Origin: DASQUK01 sp963813485
Lineage (GTDB): Bacteria; Actinomycetota; Acidimicrobiia; Acidimicrobiales; VFJN01
Assembly: GCA_963813485.1 (NCBI GenBank)
Contig: CAWEZE010000030.1
Coordinates: forward strand, 1 to 64,000
Length of the DNA stretch: 64,000 nt
Direction: 5' to 3'
This document shows, one piece after another, positions 1 through 7,998 of this stretch (positions within the stretch are counted from its first letter, which is position 1; each line of letters starts with the position of its first letter). Made by a program: the position numbers and the translations under genes. The notes beneath the pieces were generated by a model. That model did not search any database and was not told where the DNA came from. It was given only the letters and a program-made list of their open reading frames with translations.

Positions 1-1041
1 GTGGTGCAGGGCCTGGCACGCGTCGGCCTCGCCGGCAAGGGGTCGCGGGTGGTGGTGGAGAAGCCTTTCGGTCGTGACCAGGCTTCGGCGGCCGAGCTCA
101 ACGATGTGCTCCACCGGGTGTTCCCCGAGGAGGCGATCTTCCGCATCGACCACTTCCTCGGCAAGGAGTCGGTGGAGGACCTGCTGGTCTTCCGGTTCGC
201 CAACTCGATGCTCAAGCCGCTCTGGAATCGCAACTACATCTCGAGCGTCCAGGTGACCATGGCCGAGCCGTTCGGCGTCGAGGGGCGCGGCCGGTTCTAC
301 GAGTCGGTCGGCGCCCTGCGCGACGTGTTCGAGAACCACCTGCTGCAGGTGATCGCGCTGCTGGCCATGGAGCCCCCGGTGTCCGCCGACGAGAACACGC
401 TCAGCGACGAGCGGGTCCGTCTGTGGCGCCAGATCCGGGCCATCGACCCGGCCAAGGTGGTGCGGGGCCAATACCGGGGCTACACCGACGAGCCCGGGGT
501 CGAGCCGGGCAGCGACGTCGAGACGTTCGTGGCGCTCCAGCTCCAGATCGAGTCGTGGCGTTGGGCGGGCGTGCCCTGGCTGGTCCGCACCGGCAAGTAC
601 CTACCGGTACACGCCACCGAGGCGATGGTCACGTTCGCCGAGCCGCCGCGGCTGCTGTTCGCCAAGGCTGGCTCGCGGGCGCCCGACCCCAATCGGCTGC
701 GCTTCCGGCTCGGCCGTGACGACGGCGTCACCCTCCAGGTGCAGGCCAAGGCCCCGGGCGAGGAACTGGTGAGCCGGCCCGTCGACCTCGAGGTGTCGTA
801 CGAGCGGCTGTTCCCGAACCGGCAGGAGGCGTACCAACGACTGCTGGAGGACGCCATCGAGGGCGACCACCGCCGCTTCGGACGCGCCGATGGCGTGGAG
901 GAGCAGTGGCGAATCGTGCAGCACGTGCTCGACCACCCGCCGCCGGTCCAGCTCTACCGCCGGGGCACGTGGGGTCCGCCAAGCGCCGAGACCCTGGCCG
1001 CCCCCGCCGGCGGCTGGGTGGAGCCCCTGGCCGAGGGGTGA
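1..1041 (+). CDS. zwf: Glucose-6-phosphate 1-dehydrogenase, C-terminal part (5' truncated by window edge)
   Basis: Cytosolic enzyme oxidising glucose 6-phosphate to 6-phosphogluconolactone with reduction of NAD(P)+, first step of the oxidative pentose phosphate pathway. The 346 visible residues contain EKPFGRD at about 20-26 and the substrate-binding/catalytic signature RIDHFLGKE at 48-56, followed by the long C-terminal domain. The family is usually 460-510 residues, so roughly the first 120-150 residues, including the nucleotide-binding Rossmann fold, lie upstream of the window. The frame is open from base 1, so the GTG there is not to be taken as the start. A strong hairpin follows the stop codon. 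Confidence 0.95.
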   Translation: MVQGLARVGLAGKGSRVVVEKPFGRDQASAAELNDVLHRVFPEEAIFRIDHFLGKESVEDLLVFRFANSMLKPLWNRNYISSVQVTMAEPFGVEGRGRFYESVGALRDVFENHLLQVIALLAMEPPVSADENTLSDERVRLWRQIRAIDPAKVVRGQYRGYTDEPGVEPGSDVETFVALQLQIESWRWAGVPWLVRTGKYLPVHATEAMVTFAEPPRLLFAKAGSRAPDPNRLRFRLGRDDGVTLQVQAKAPGEELVSRPVDLEVSYERLFPNRQEAYQRLLEDAIEGDHRRFGRADGVEEQWRIVQHVLDHPPPVQLYRRGTWGPPSAETLAAPAGGWVEPLAEG

Positions 1042-1046
1042 GTGTT

Positions 1047-1075
1047 TCGGCTCGCAACCGGAGGTTGCGAGCCGA
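1047..1075. terminator. Hairpin between convergent zwf and reductase genes
   Basis: Perfect 13-bp inverted repeat: TCGGCTCGCAACC, 3-nt loop GGA, GGTTGCGAGCCGA. It begins 5 nt after the zwf stop and is followed by GTCTTTGG, a weak T stretch. It lies between the converging zwf and the minus-strand reductase gene, so it could terminate both. Confidence 0.7.
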
Positions 1076-1103
1076 GTCTTTGGTCGCCGCCTGACGGAGT
1101 CCT

Positions 1104-2366
1104 CTACGCGGCTGCCCGGCTCGGCGCCAACCGAGCGATGCGGGCGACAGCGCGGTAGGCGGCCTCGGCCGGCCCCAGCTCGTCGTCGCGCAGCAGGTTG
1201 GCCATGATCCGCAGCACCCACTCCATGAGGCTCTGCGACCGCATGCCCACCCGCGTCAGCTCACCCATGAGCACGGGCTGGCCGATGATCCTGGCGAAGC
1301 TGCGGGCGACCTTGAAGTAGAGGCCGTACTCGTCGTCGAGCATGGTCGTGTAGCGCTGCAGCGGCTGGCCGGTACCCGTGGCGATCGCCTCGTCGATCAG
1401 GTCGGCGGCCATGCGGGCGGTCTCGTAGGCGTAGTCGATGCCCTCGCCGTTGAACGGGTTGATCGACCCGGCGGCGTCCCCCACGACCAGCCAGTTGGGC
1501 CCCACCTTGGGGTTGACCGACCCGGCCATGGGCAGGCGCCCGCCCGTGGGCGGTGCGAGCATGGCGGCGGGGTCGATCCCCCAGCGTTCGGGCGCGGTGG
1601 CGGCCCACTCGTTCATCAGGTGTGTGGTGTTGACGTCGCGGTAGCCCTTGTACGTCGACAGCAGGCCGATGCCCACGTTGATGGTCCCGTCACCCAACGG
1701 GAAGATCCACCCGTAGCCCGGCAGGCTCCGGCCGTCGCGGTCGTGGACGTCGAGGCACGACTCGATCCACGGATCGGCCGAGAGCGGGCTCTCGAAGTAG
1801 CCGCGGATGGCGATGCCCTGTGGGTAGGACTTGTTGCGGGCGGTCCCCAGCGCCCGTCCGAAGCGCGACAGCGACCCGTCGGCCACGACCACGTAGCGGG
1901 CGTGGACCTCTCGGGTCTCGCCGCTCGCCTTGTCCTTCACGAGCGCGCCGATCACGTGACCGTCGCGTGTCAGTGGGCGCAGTGCCTCGCTGGACTGTCG
2001 CACCGCGGCCCCCGCTGCGGCCGCCTGCTCGGCCACCATCTGGTCGAGGTCGCGCCGGCGCACGACGTAGCCGTAGCTCGGGAACACGGGATGCTCGGGC
2101 CACGGCAGCTCCAGGGTGATGCCGTGCGCCTCGGCCCGCAGGCCGTCGTGCCGGTGGTGGCGGGCGGCGATGGCGGGCTCGAGCCCCATCTCCCGGAGCT
2201 GGTGGACGGCTCGGGGCGTGAGCCCGTCGCCGCAGGTCTTGTCCCGGGGGAACTCCTTGCGTTCCAGCACGCACACGTCGTGGCCGGCCTTGGCCAGCCA
2301 GAACCCCGCGGCGGCCCCGGCCGGTCCCCCACCCACCACCAGGACGTCGTGCCGCTCGGCGGACAT
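1104..2366 (-). CDS. Geranylgeranyl-reductase-family FAD-dependent oxidoreductase
   Basis: 420-residue flavoprotein of the geranylgeranyl reductase family, which saturates isoprenoid double bonds of lipids or of menaquinone (MenJ in mycobacteria). The N-terminus has the Rossmann FAD motif VVGGGPAGAAAG, then the family signature FPRDKTCGDGLTPRA near residue 45, and a second FAD contact GDAAGSINPFNGEGI in the C-terminal half. I chose ATG 2366 because the FAD motif begins 10 residues later; the frame stays open upstream only through high GC. It starts 8 bp after the cytochrome c gene ends, so the two are probably co-transcribed. Next to quinone-linked respiratory genes, a role in menaquinone side-chain reduction is plausible but inferred. 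Confidence 0.85.
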   Translation of the reverse strand: MSAERHDVLVVGGGPAGAAAGFWLAKAGHDVCVLERKEFPRDKTCGDGLTPRAVHQLREMGLEPAIAARHHRHDGLRAEAHGITLELPWPEHPVFPSYGYVVRRRDLDQMVAEQAAAAGAAVRQSSEALRPLTRDGHVIGALVKDKASGETREVHARYVVVADGSLSRFGRALGTARNKSYPQGIAIRGYFESPLSADPWIESCLDVHDRDGRSLPGYGWIFPLGDGTINVGIGLLSTYKGYRDVNTTHLMNEWAATAPERWGIDPAAMLAPPTGGRLPMAGSVNPKVGPNWLVVGDAAGSINPFNGEGIDYAYETARMAADLIDEAIATGTGQPLQRYTTMLDDEYGLYFKVARSFARIIGQPVLMGELTRVGMRSQSLMEWVLRIMANLLRDDELGPAEAAYRAVARIARLAPSRAAA

Positions 2367-2374
2367 CGGCTCGG

Positions 2375-3178
2375 TCAGCCGCCCAGCTCGCTCTCGTCGA
2401 CGCCGTCCTGCTGCGAGATCGGCCCCAGCCCGGGCGGCGCGTCGTCGGGGCCCGCGGCCTCGGCCAGCGTCGTCTCGCCGTTGGCGAGCGCGAACAGCCC
2501 GGCGTACTGCGGGTTGTCCGGGGTCACGTCCTCGCCGGCGAGCTCGCGCTCGTGGAGCACGATCTGGGCGATCTCCTGGTCGGTCAGCTGTCCGCCGAAC
2601 GATGGCATCGTGCCGCCCCCGCCGACCGGCTTGCTGTTCGCACCGTACGTGGGGGCCGGCCATCCGTCCGAGCCGAGCTTCACCCACATCACGTGGTCTC
2701 GCCAGTCCGGCCAGGTCTCCACCACGGCACCATCGACGAACGCAGGTGCGGACACGCCCTGCCCGCTGGCGCCATGGCAGGAAGCGCAGTCGGCGCCGAA
2801 CAGCTCCGTGCCCAGCACCAGCGGGTCGGACTCACCGGTGGGCGGTGGCTCCAGGGTGCGGACGTAGACGTAACCCCAGATCGGCAGCGCCGCGAGCACG
2901 GGCATGGCCCAGTAGGGGATGCGCTTGCGGCTCCTCGCCGCCTGGATGTAGGCGGGCTCGGGCTTGGGGGGCGCCGCCCTGGCTTCCTCCACCGCTGCTG
3001 CGGGCGCCGGCGCGGGAGTGGCCGCCGCAGCTGCGGGCACGGGTGCCGACTCGGCGGCCGCCGTCTCCTCGGCCTGACCCTCGGCGGGCGCGCTCGCAGG
3101 CGTCTCGCCGCCCTCCAGGCCCAGGGCGGCCCGACGCTCGCGAGAGCGCTTGAGAAGGTGCTCGGGGATCTCGGTCAA
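2375..3178 (-). CDS. Membrane-anchored monoheme cytochrome c
   Basis: 267 residues. The N-terminus reads MTEIPEHLLKRSRERRAALG, a motif seen again in the cytochrome b subunit at 5031. An Ala/Pro/Glu-rich linker follows, then one membrane helix at about 88-106, heme c motif CASCH at 131-135, and a downstream MPSFGG that probably supplies the axial Met. This is a class I cytochrome c domain facing the outside. The start is TTG at 3178 (Leu codon read as Met) with GGAGG 5 nt upstream. It is divergent from the bc operon and probably carries electrons from that complex to a terminal oxidase outside the window (inference). Confidence 0.85.
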   Translation of the reverse strand: MTEIPEHLLKRSRERRAALGLEGGETPASAPAEGQAEETAAAESAPVPAAAAATPAPAPAAAVEEARAAPPKPEPAYIQAARSRKRIPYWAMPVLAALPIWGYVYVRTLEPPPTGESDPLVLGTELFGADCASCHGASGQGVSAPAFVDGAVVETWPDWRDHVMWVKLGSDGWPAPTYGANSKPVGGGGTMPSFGGQLTDQEIAQIVLHERELAGEDVTPDNPQYAGLFALANGETTLAEAAGPDDAPPGLGPISQQDGVDESELGG

Positions 3179-3335
3179 CGCAGCCTCCGCGGGGAGCTCC
3201 GAATGGCCACTCTATGCAGGTCCGGACGAGGGGTACCAAGACCGAGGAGCCGCCCCGGATGCGGGCCGACCCCAATGTGATTGCGCCGGAGGTCGCGTGG
3301 TAGACCAGGCCACGGTGCCGGCCTCCCGTTGTTGG

Positions 3336-3361
3336 TACTGTTCTATGTGAGCGATTTCACG
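3336..3361 (+). promoter_or_regulatory. Candidate -10 box and Crp/GlxR-like operator upstream of the cytochrome bc operon
   Basis: TACTGT (3336-3341) fits an actinobacterial TANNNT -10 box. Right after it, 3346-3361 reads TGTGAGCGATTTCACG, which has the half-sites and 6-nt spacing of CRP-family operators (TGTGA-N6-TCACA). The site would overlap the expected transcription start, a position typical of repression. The ribosome binding site GAGGAG (3361-3366) precedes GTG 3378. No -35 box is evident. Prediction from pattern only. Confidence 0.4.
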
Positions 3362-3377
3362 AGGAGTCGCGAGCTAA

Positions 3378-3791
3378 GTGGTCGCCTTCATAACCGAGGT
3401 CGTGATCGGCTTCCTGGGTGTCGGAGCCGTGATCCTGTACGGCCGGCGCCGCCCCCTGGGAGCGCCGCTGTCGTGGGGTCAGGCGATGCTGGCGGCCACG
3501 TACGCCATGCTCATGTTTTTCTGGTGGTACGCGGTGATCCCCCACCAGTGGCTCACTTGGGCCAGCGCCGAACTGGGTTGGACGGTCGACAACATCCTCA
3601 TCGAGCCCAACAGCTGGCAGCCGCTCACCATCAACATGCAGGCGGTCCGCGACATCCTCGTCGTCGTCATCTATGGCGTCGGGATCGGCATGCACGTGGG
3701 CGTGTGGGCATGGTGGAACGACCGGGCCAAGCCCCGCCCGGTCGAGGTGCCCGCCTCTCGTTACGGCCGGCCGCTGGTGAGGAAGGGCTGA
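3378..3791 (+). CDS. Small membrane protein of the cytochrome bc operon
   Basis: 137 residues, no family recognised. Three hydrophobic segments are visible (about 3-20, 34-55 and 90-115), with a Trp/His-rich stretch (FFWWYAVIPHQWLTW) between the second and third. The basic C-terminus (ASRYGRPLVRKG) should lie inside. Start GTG 3378 has GAGGAG 11 nt upstream. It is first in the operon and 4 bp ahead of the ferredoxin gene. The position suggests a structural or assembly role in the quinol oxidoreductase, which is inference. Confidence 0.65.
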   Translation: MVAFITEVVIGFLGVGAVILYGRRRPLGAPLSWGQAMLAATYAMLMFFWWYAVIPHQWLTWASAELGWTVDNILIEPNSWQPLTINMQAVRDILVVVIYGVGIGMHVGVWAWWNDRAKPRPVEVPASRYGRPLVRKG

Positions 3792-3795
3792 GGGT

Positions 3796-4212
3796 ATGGC
3801 CAAGAGCGATGCCAACCCGCCCATGCCGGAGTTCCGCGACGACTACGTCCTCCAGGAGGTCGACGCCGCCTGGCTCTCGAAGGCGGTCAAGCCCAAGCAG
3901 TTCATCCACATCGACCAGTCCGAGTGCATCATGTGCGAGGGCTGCGTGGACATCTGCCCGTGGAAGTGCATCCACATGGTCACCACCGATGCGATCGACG
4001 AGGCCATCGGGGTCGATCAGCCGGGCGACGATCCCTCCGACCACGTGATCTTCACGATCGACGACGACGTGTGCACCCGCTGCGCCCTGTGCGTCGACCG
4101 CTGCCCCACCGGCGTGATCATCATGGGCAAGGTCGGCGACCCGGCGGCGACCGGCGACGCCCACCAGCGCACCACCACCTACGGCTACGGCTACGGGATG
4201 CGGTTGGGGTAG
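3796..4212 (+). CDS. 2x[4Fe-4S] ferredoxin-type protein of the cytochrome bc operon
   Basis: 138 residues with two four-cysteine clusters: C44, C47, C50, C54 and C93, C96, C99, C103, each followed by Pro as in bacterial dicluster ferredoxins. A 30-residue acidic insert separates them and a Gly/Tyr-rich tail (TTYGYGYGMRLG) ends the protein. No membrane segment, so it is cytoplasmic or peripherally bound. It sits between the small membrane protein and cytochrome b6, with TAG/GTG spacing of 8 bp to the latter. A ferredoxin inside a bc operon is unusual and hints at an extra electron entry or exit on the cytoplasmic side (inference). Confidence 0.85.
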   Translation: MAKSDANPPMPEFRDDYVLQEVDAAWLSKAVKPKQFIHIDQSECIMCEGCVDICPWKCIHMVTTDAIDEAIGVDQPGDDPSDHVIFTIDDDVCTRCALCVDRCPTGVIIMGKVGDPAATGDAHQRTTTYGYGYGMRLG

Positions 4213-4220
4213 GAGAGATC

Positions 4221-5012
4221 GTGGCCAAGACGATGGAACCGAAGGTCCCCCTGCGCGAGCGGGTCGAGACCGCGGTCAAGGGGCTACCCGACGCCATCCA
4301 GGGCTCGCAGGCCTGGAACTCGATATTCCGCCCGGGCTCGATCTTCCGGCGGGGCTACAACGACAGCCCCCGGAACCGCTCCTACGTGGTCATGAACAGC
4401 GTCCTCTACCACCTCCACCCGGTGAAGGTGAAGAGGCACGCGGTCAAGGTCAGCTACACGCTGTGCCTCGGGGGACTGAGCTTCTTCCTGTTCATCCTGC
4501 TCACGGTCACGGGCATCTTCCTGATGTTCTTCTACCGGCCCACCGCGGCGCAGGCCTGGGACGACATCTACACGTTGCAGACGTCGGTCACCTTCGGCCT
4601 GTTGGTGCGCAACATGCATCGCTGGGCCGCCCACCTGATGGTGATCACGGTGTTCCTGCACATGGCGCGGGTCTTCTACCACGGCGCCTACAAGCCGCCC
4701 CGCGAGTTCAACTGGGTGATCGGCGTGATCCTGCTCACGCTCACGCTGCTGCTCAGCTTCACCGGCTACTTGCTGCCTTGGGACCAGCTCGCCCTGTGGG
4801 CCGTCACGGTGGGCACCAACATGATGGGCTACACGCCCGTGTTCGGCGACCAGGTGCGGTTCGTGCTGCTCGGCGGGGCCGAGATAGGCACCGACACGTT
4901 GTTGCGCTGGTACGTGTTGCACGTGTTGTTGTTGCCGTTCGTCATCGTGATCTTCATGGCCATCCACTTCTGGCGGGTCCGCAAGGATGGCGGCATGTCG
5001 GGGCCGCTGTGA
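4221..5012 (+). CDS. Cytochrome b6-type subunit of quinol:cytochrome c oxidoreductase
   Basis: 263 residues with four membrane helices, carrying hemes bL and bH of a bc/b6f complex. Ligand histidines are H133 and H147 (14 apart) and H234 and H249 (15 apart). The 15-residue spacing on helix D is the b6 pattern; mitochondrial cytochrome b has 14. C82 in LCLGG lies 51 residues before H133, as Cys35 does before His86 in chloroplast b6, so a covalently bound heme c_n is expected. Start GTG 4221 has AGGAGAG just upstream. Full-length cytochrome b is usual in actinobacterial QcrB; here the protein stops after helix D and the remainder is the next gene. Confidence 0.9.
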   Translation: MAKTMEPKVPLRERVETAVKGLPDAIQGSQAWNSIFRPGSIFRRGYNDSPRNRSYVVMNSVLYHLHPVKVKRHAVKVSYTLCLGGLSFFLFILLTVTGIFLMFFYRPTAAQAWDDIYTLQTSVTFGLLVRNMHRWAAHLMVITVFLHMARVFYHGAYKPPREFNWVIGVILLTLTLLLSFTGYLLPWDQLALWAVTVGTNMMGYTPVFGDQVRFVLLGGAEIGTDTLLRWYVLHVLLLPFVIVIFMAIHFWRVRKDGGMSGPL

Positions 5013-5030
5013 TGAGGAGCAGGCGCTGAT

Positions 5031-5877
5031 ATGACCGAGATCCCCGAACACCTGCGAAAGCGGGCGGAGGAGGCCCGCAAGAAGGCCGAGGCGGCCAAGG
5101 GTGGCGGCGACGCGCCCGCGGCCGACGCCGGCGCCGCACCCGGCGCCGGTGCTGGTGCCGGTGCTGCCGCCGGGGGCCGGAGACGCGCCGCAGAGCGAGG
5201 CCGCCAGCCGCATCCCGGCGCACCTGCTCGAGCGCTCGCGGGCCGCCAAGGCCAGGGCTGGCAGTGGCGCCGAGGCCGGGGCCGAGGGTGATGGCGGGGG
5301 AGGGACGGCAGTCGCCACTGCGCCGGCGGCCGCTGCCGCGGCTGCGGCGCCGGTGGCCCCGCCACTCGCAACCGGACCCGGGGGGCACACGCAGCGGCTG
5401 CTGACGGTCGTCAAGTCGGGCTCGATCCAGGATGTCAAGGCCGTGCCCCAGGACAAGGTCCACGTCTGGCCCCACCTGCTGAGCGTGGAGTTCGTGGCGG
5501 CCCTGGCGTGCACCGCCTTCGTGCTGGTGTTCTCGACGTTCGTCAACGCCCCGTTGCTCGAGCTGGCCAACGCCAACCAGACGCCCAACCCCTCGAAGGC
5601 GCCGTGGTACTTCCTGGGCCTCCAGGAACTGCTGACCATGTTCCACCCGATGGTCGCGGGCGTGACCATTCCGGGCCTCGGATTGGTCGGCCTGATCCTG
5701 GCCCCGTACACCGACCGCAACCCGTCCCACAAGCCCGAGGACCGCAAGTTCGCCATCTCCATCTTCACGATCTTCCTGATGGCGTGGACCGTGCTGGTGA
5801 TGATCGGCTCGTTCTTCCGCGGCCCGGGCCAGAACTTCGTGTTCCCGTGGAACGCCGGCCTGTTCTTCGACCTGTGA
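5031..5877 (+). CDS. Cytochrome b C-terminal (subunit IV-like) protein, apparent frameshift
   Basis: Membrane subunit forming the quinol-oxidation site with cytochrome b6. The N-terminal frame from ATG 5031 starts MTEIPEHLRKRAEEARKKAE and drifts into Ala/Gly. One base must be skipped at the G5 run 5172-5176 to reach the frame that carries a second motif copy (IPAHLLERSRAAKARAG) and three hydrophobic segments ending FPWNAGLFFDL at 5877. The Qo motif, PEWY in most complexes, reads APWY (5599-5610). Read without the correction, translation from 5031 ends at 5291; a GTG at 5101 could start only the second frame. Sequence error in the G run is the simplest explanation. Confidence 0.8.
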
Positions 5878-5893
5878 GCGGCGAGGCGAGCTC

Positions 5894-6766
5894 GTGAGCG
5901 CCACCACCGTTCTCGCCATCGCCATCCCGGCACTGGTCGTGGCGGCCGGTGTGCTGCTGTTCGCCGCCGCCCGTCGCCGCGATTCCGGGTCCGCCACCGG
6001 AACCATCAGCCACGAGACGACCAGGCGCGACCGCGGCCCGGTCTCCCTCGACGACGACGATGGGGCCCCCATGACCGGCCGCGAGGTCGAGCGCGCGGCC
6101 GCTCTCGCCCGTCGCGAGGAATCCCTGCCGGTGGCCAAGGCCGAGGAGGCACCGGTGGAGTGGGTGCCCCCGGACGAGGAGACGCTCGGCGTCACCCGCC
6201 GCCAGTTCTTCAACCGCTCGATCGTGTCGCTCTTCGCCTTCAGCAGCCTCGGTCTGGGCGGGGCGATGCTGGCCCAGCTGTGGCCCTCGGGCACCGGCGG
6301 GTTCGGCGCGAAGATCCGCGTGGGCAGCCTGGAGGACATCAACAAGGCGATCACGGACGGCGACGGCTTCGCCTACTACCCCGAGGCTCGGATGTGGGTC
6401 ACCGCCTACCCGAAGGACGCGCTGCCGAAGGCCGAGGCCGTGTACTCCGCTCCCGAGCTGGTCGCCATGAAGGAGGGGATCGTCACCCTGTGGCAGAAGT
6501 GCCCGCACCTGGGCTGCCGGGTGCCCGCGTGCCTGACCTCGCAGTGGTTCGAGTGTCCCTGCCACGGGTCGCAGTACAACCAGGTGGGCGAGAAGCGGGG
6601 TGGCCCCGCGCCGCGGGGCATGGACCGCTTCGCGGCGACCATCGACGGCGGCGTGGTGACCGTCGACACCGGCACGTCGGGTCAGATCCAGGGCCCGCCG
6701 ATCGGTACCAACACCACCGGCCAGGAGGCCGAGGGCCCCCACTGCGTCAGCGGAGGCTCCGAGTAG
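5894..6766 (+). CDS. Rieske [2Fe-2S] protein of the bc complex
   Basis: 290 residues. Cluster-binding motifs are CPHLGC (203-208) and CPCHGS (221-226), giving two Cys and two His ligands. There is one hydrophobic segment at 5-26 and a second at about 108-128, preceded by the twin-arginine-like TRRQFFNRS, so the cluster domain is outside. The sequence between the helices is charged and cytoplasmic. It transfers electrons from quinol to the diheme cytochrome c encoded next; its TAG stop abuts the ATG of that gene. Start GTG 5894 overlaps the end of a 7-codon bridging frame. Confidence 0.92.
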   Translation: MSATTVLAIAIPALVVAAGVLLFAAARRRDSGSATGTISHETTRRDRGPVSLDDDDGAPMTGREVERAAALARREESLPVAKAEEAPVEWVPPDEETLGVTRRQFFNRSIVSLFAFSSLGLGGAMLAQLWPSGTGGFGAKIRVGSLEDINKAITDGDGFAYYPEARMWVTAYPKDALPKAEAVYSAPELVAMKEGIVTLWQKCPHLGCRVPACLTSQWFECPCHGSQYNQVGEKRGGPAPRGMDRFAATIDGGVVTVDTGTSGQIQGPPIGTNTTGQEAEGPHCVSGGSE

Positions 6767-7996
6767 ATGCAGGGCCTCCTCGCGGGCGTGACCGTGCTCG
6801 CCGCCAGCACGGTCACCGTGGTCGGCGCCGTCATCGCGGCGATCATCCTCATCGGCTTCGTCATCTACGTCATCGTCAACGTCAACACCGGGCGGGCGGA
6901 GGCCGGCTCCGAGATCGAGCTGGCGCCCAACCGCAAGCCCTACCTCGACGACGAGCAGCTCGAGACCAGCAAGCTCGATCGCACCCTGCGTTGGGCGCTG
7001 ATCGCGCTGATCATCGTCGGCGTCGGTCTGCCGCTCTACTGGCTGAACGAGCCGAGCCGACAGTCGGGGGCGGTCGAGGGGTTCCAGCGCAAGTTCGTCA
7101 GCCGCGGCGAGCGGACGTACACCGAGGGCTCCCAGTGCGAGAACTGCCACGGGCCCGACGGGACCGGCGGGCAGGCGCCCTTCACCATCACCGATGCCGA
7201 TAACCAGTTCGTGGCCCAGGTCAACTGGCGGGCGCCGGCGCTCAACACGGTGCTGCTCCGCTACAGCAAGGACGAGGTCACGTTCGTCATCAACTACGGC
7301 CGCCCCTTCTCGCCCATGCCGGGCTGGGGCGCGGCGGTCAACAAGGGCCCGCTCAACGAGCAGCAGATCTCCGACGTGGTCGCGTACCTCGAGTCCATCC
7401 AGCTGTCGCCCGAGGAGGCGCAGCGTCAGGCCCAGGTCGCCCTGGCCGAGGAGCTCGGCCTGCTCCAGCAGGGCGAGACCGACGACGCCGCCATCGACGC
7501 GGCCTTGGCCCAGATCGACTACCAGGACCCCGAGACTGGGAAGGCGCTGTTCAACCTCGAGGTGGCCGGCGGCGCCTACGCCTGCGCCCGCTGCCACACG
7601 CGGGGCTGGTCGATCATCCCCGACAGCGTCGAGCCCCCCGACGCCGACCTGAGCGCCTACGCCGGTTTCCCCGACGGCAGCGGCGCCCTCGGCCCCAACC
7701 TCACGGGCGGGCTCGTCGACCGGCAGTTCGCCTCGGTCGAGGAGCTGGCGCTGTTCGTCAGCACCGGCAGCGTCGACGGCGAGGCGTACGGCAACAACGG
7801 CATCGGCAGCGGCAAGATGCCCGGTTTCGGTGACAACCCCAACACCGAGAACGTGGAGAACGACGGGATGATGACCCAGGACATGATCGAGGCCATCGCC
7901 CGCTACGAGGCCAGCCTGCCTCCCGCCGAGACCACGACCAACGCTCCGCGGCCGGGGTTGTCGGACTCGTCCGCGGCGTCCGGCGGGGAGGGCTGA
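6767..7996 (+). CDS. Diheme cytochrome c subunit of the bc complex
   Basis: 409 residues with two membrane helices (about 8-38 and 76-93) and two heme c motifs, CENCH at 124-128 and CARCH at 273-277, each in its own cytochrome c domain. A late motif GKMPGFGDN probably provides an axial Met. Functionally it replaces cytochrome c1/f, as the diheme QcrC does in actinobacteria, but unlike QcrC the anchor is N-terminal. It begins directly after the Rieske stop. Coupling of the complex to an oxidase is expected from the family, not shown here. Confidence 0.88.
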   Translation: MQGLLAGVTVLAASTVTVVGAVIAAIILIGFVIYVIVNVNTGRAEAGSEIELAPNRKPYLDDEQLETSKLDRTLRWALIALIIVGVGLPLYWLNEPSRQSGAVEGFQRKFVSRGERTYTEGSQCENCHGPDGTGGQAPFTITDADNQFVAQVNWRAPALNTVLLRYSKDEVTFVINYGRPFSPMPGWGAAVNKGPLNEQQISDVVAYLESIQLSPEEAQRQAQVALAEELGLLQQGETDDAAIDAALAQIDYQDPETGKALFNLEVAGGAYACARCHTRGWSIIPDSVEPPDADLSAYAGFPDGSGALGPNLTGGLVDRQFASVEELALFVSTGSVDGEAYGNNGIGSGKMPGFGDNPNTENVENDGMMTQDMIEAIARYEASLPPAETTTNAPRPGLSDSSAASGGEG

Positions 7997-7998
7997 CG

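Noticed and set aside
1104..2687. Longer form of the reductase starting at 2687
   Set aside because: The added 107 residues are Arg-rich, overlap the cytochrome c gene and precede a standard FAD N-terminus at ATG 2366.
4284..5933. Antisense frame of 549 codons opposite cytochrome b6, subunit IV and Rieske start
   Set aside because: Shadow of three genes with clear heme and Rieske motifs on the plus strand.
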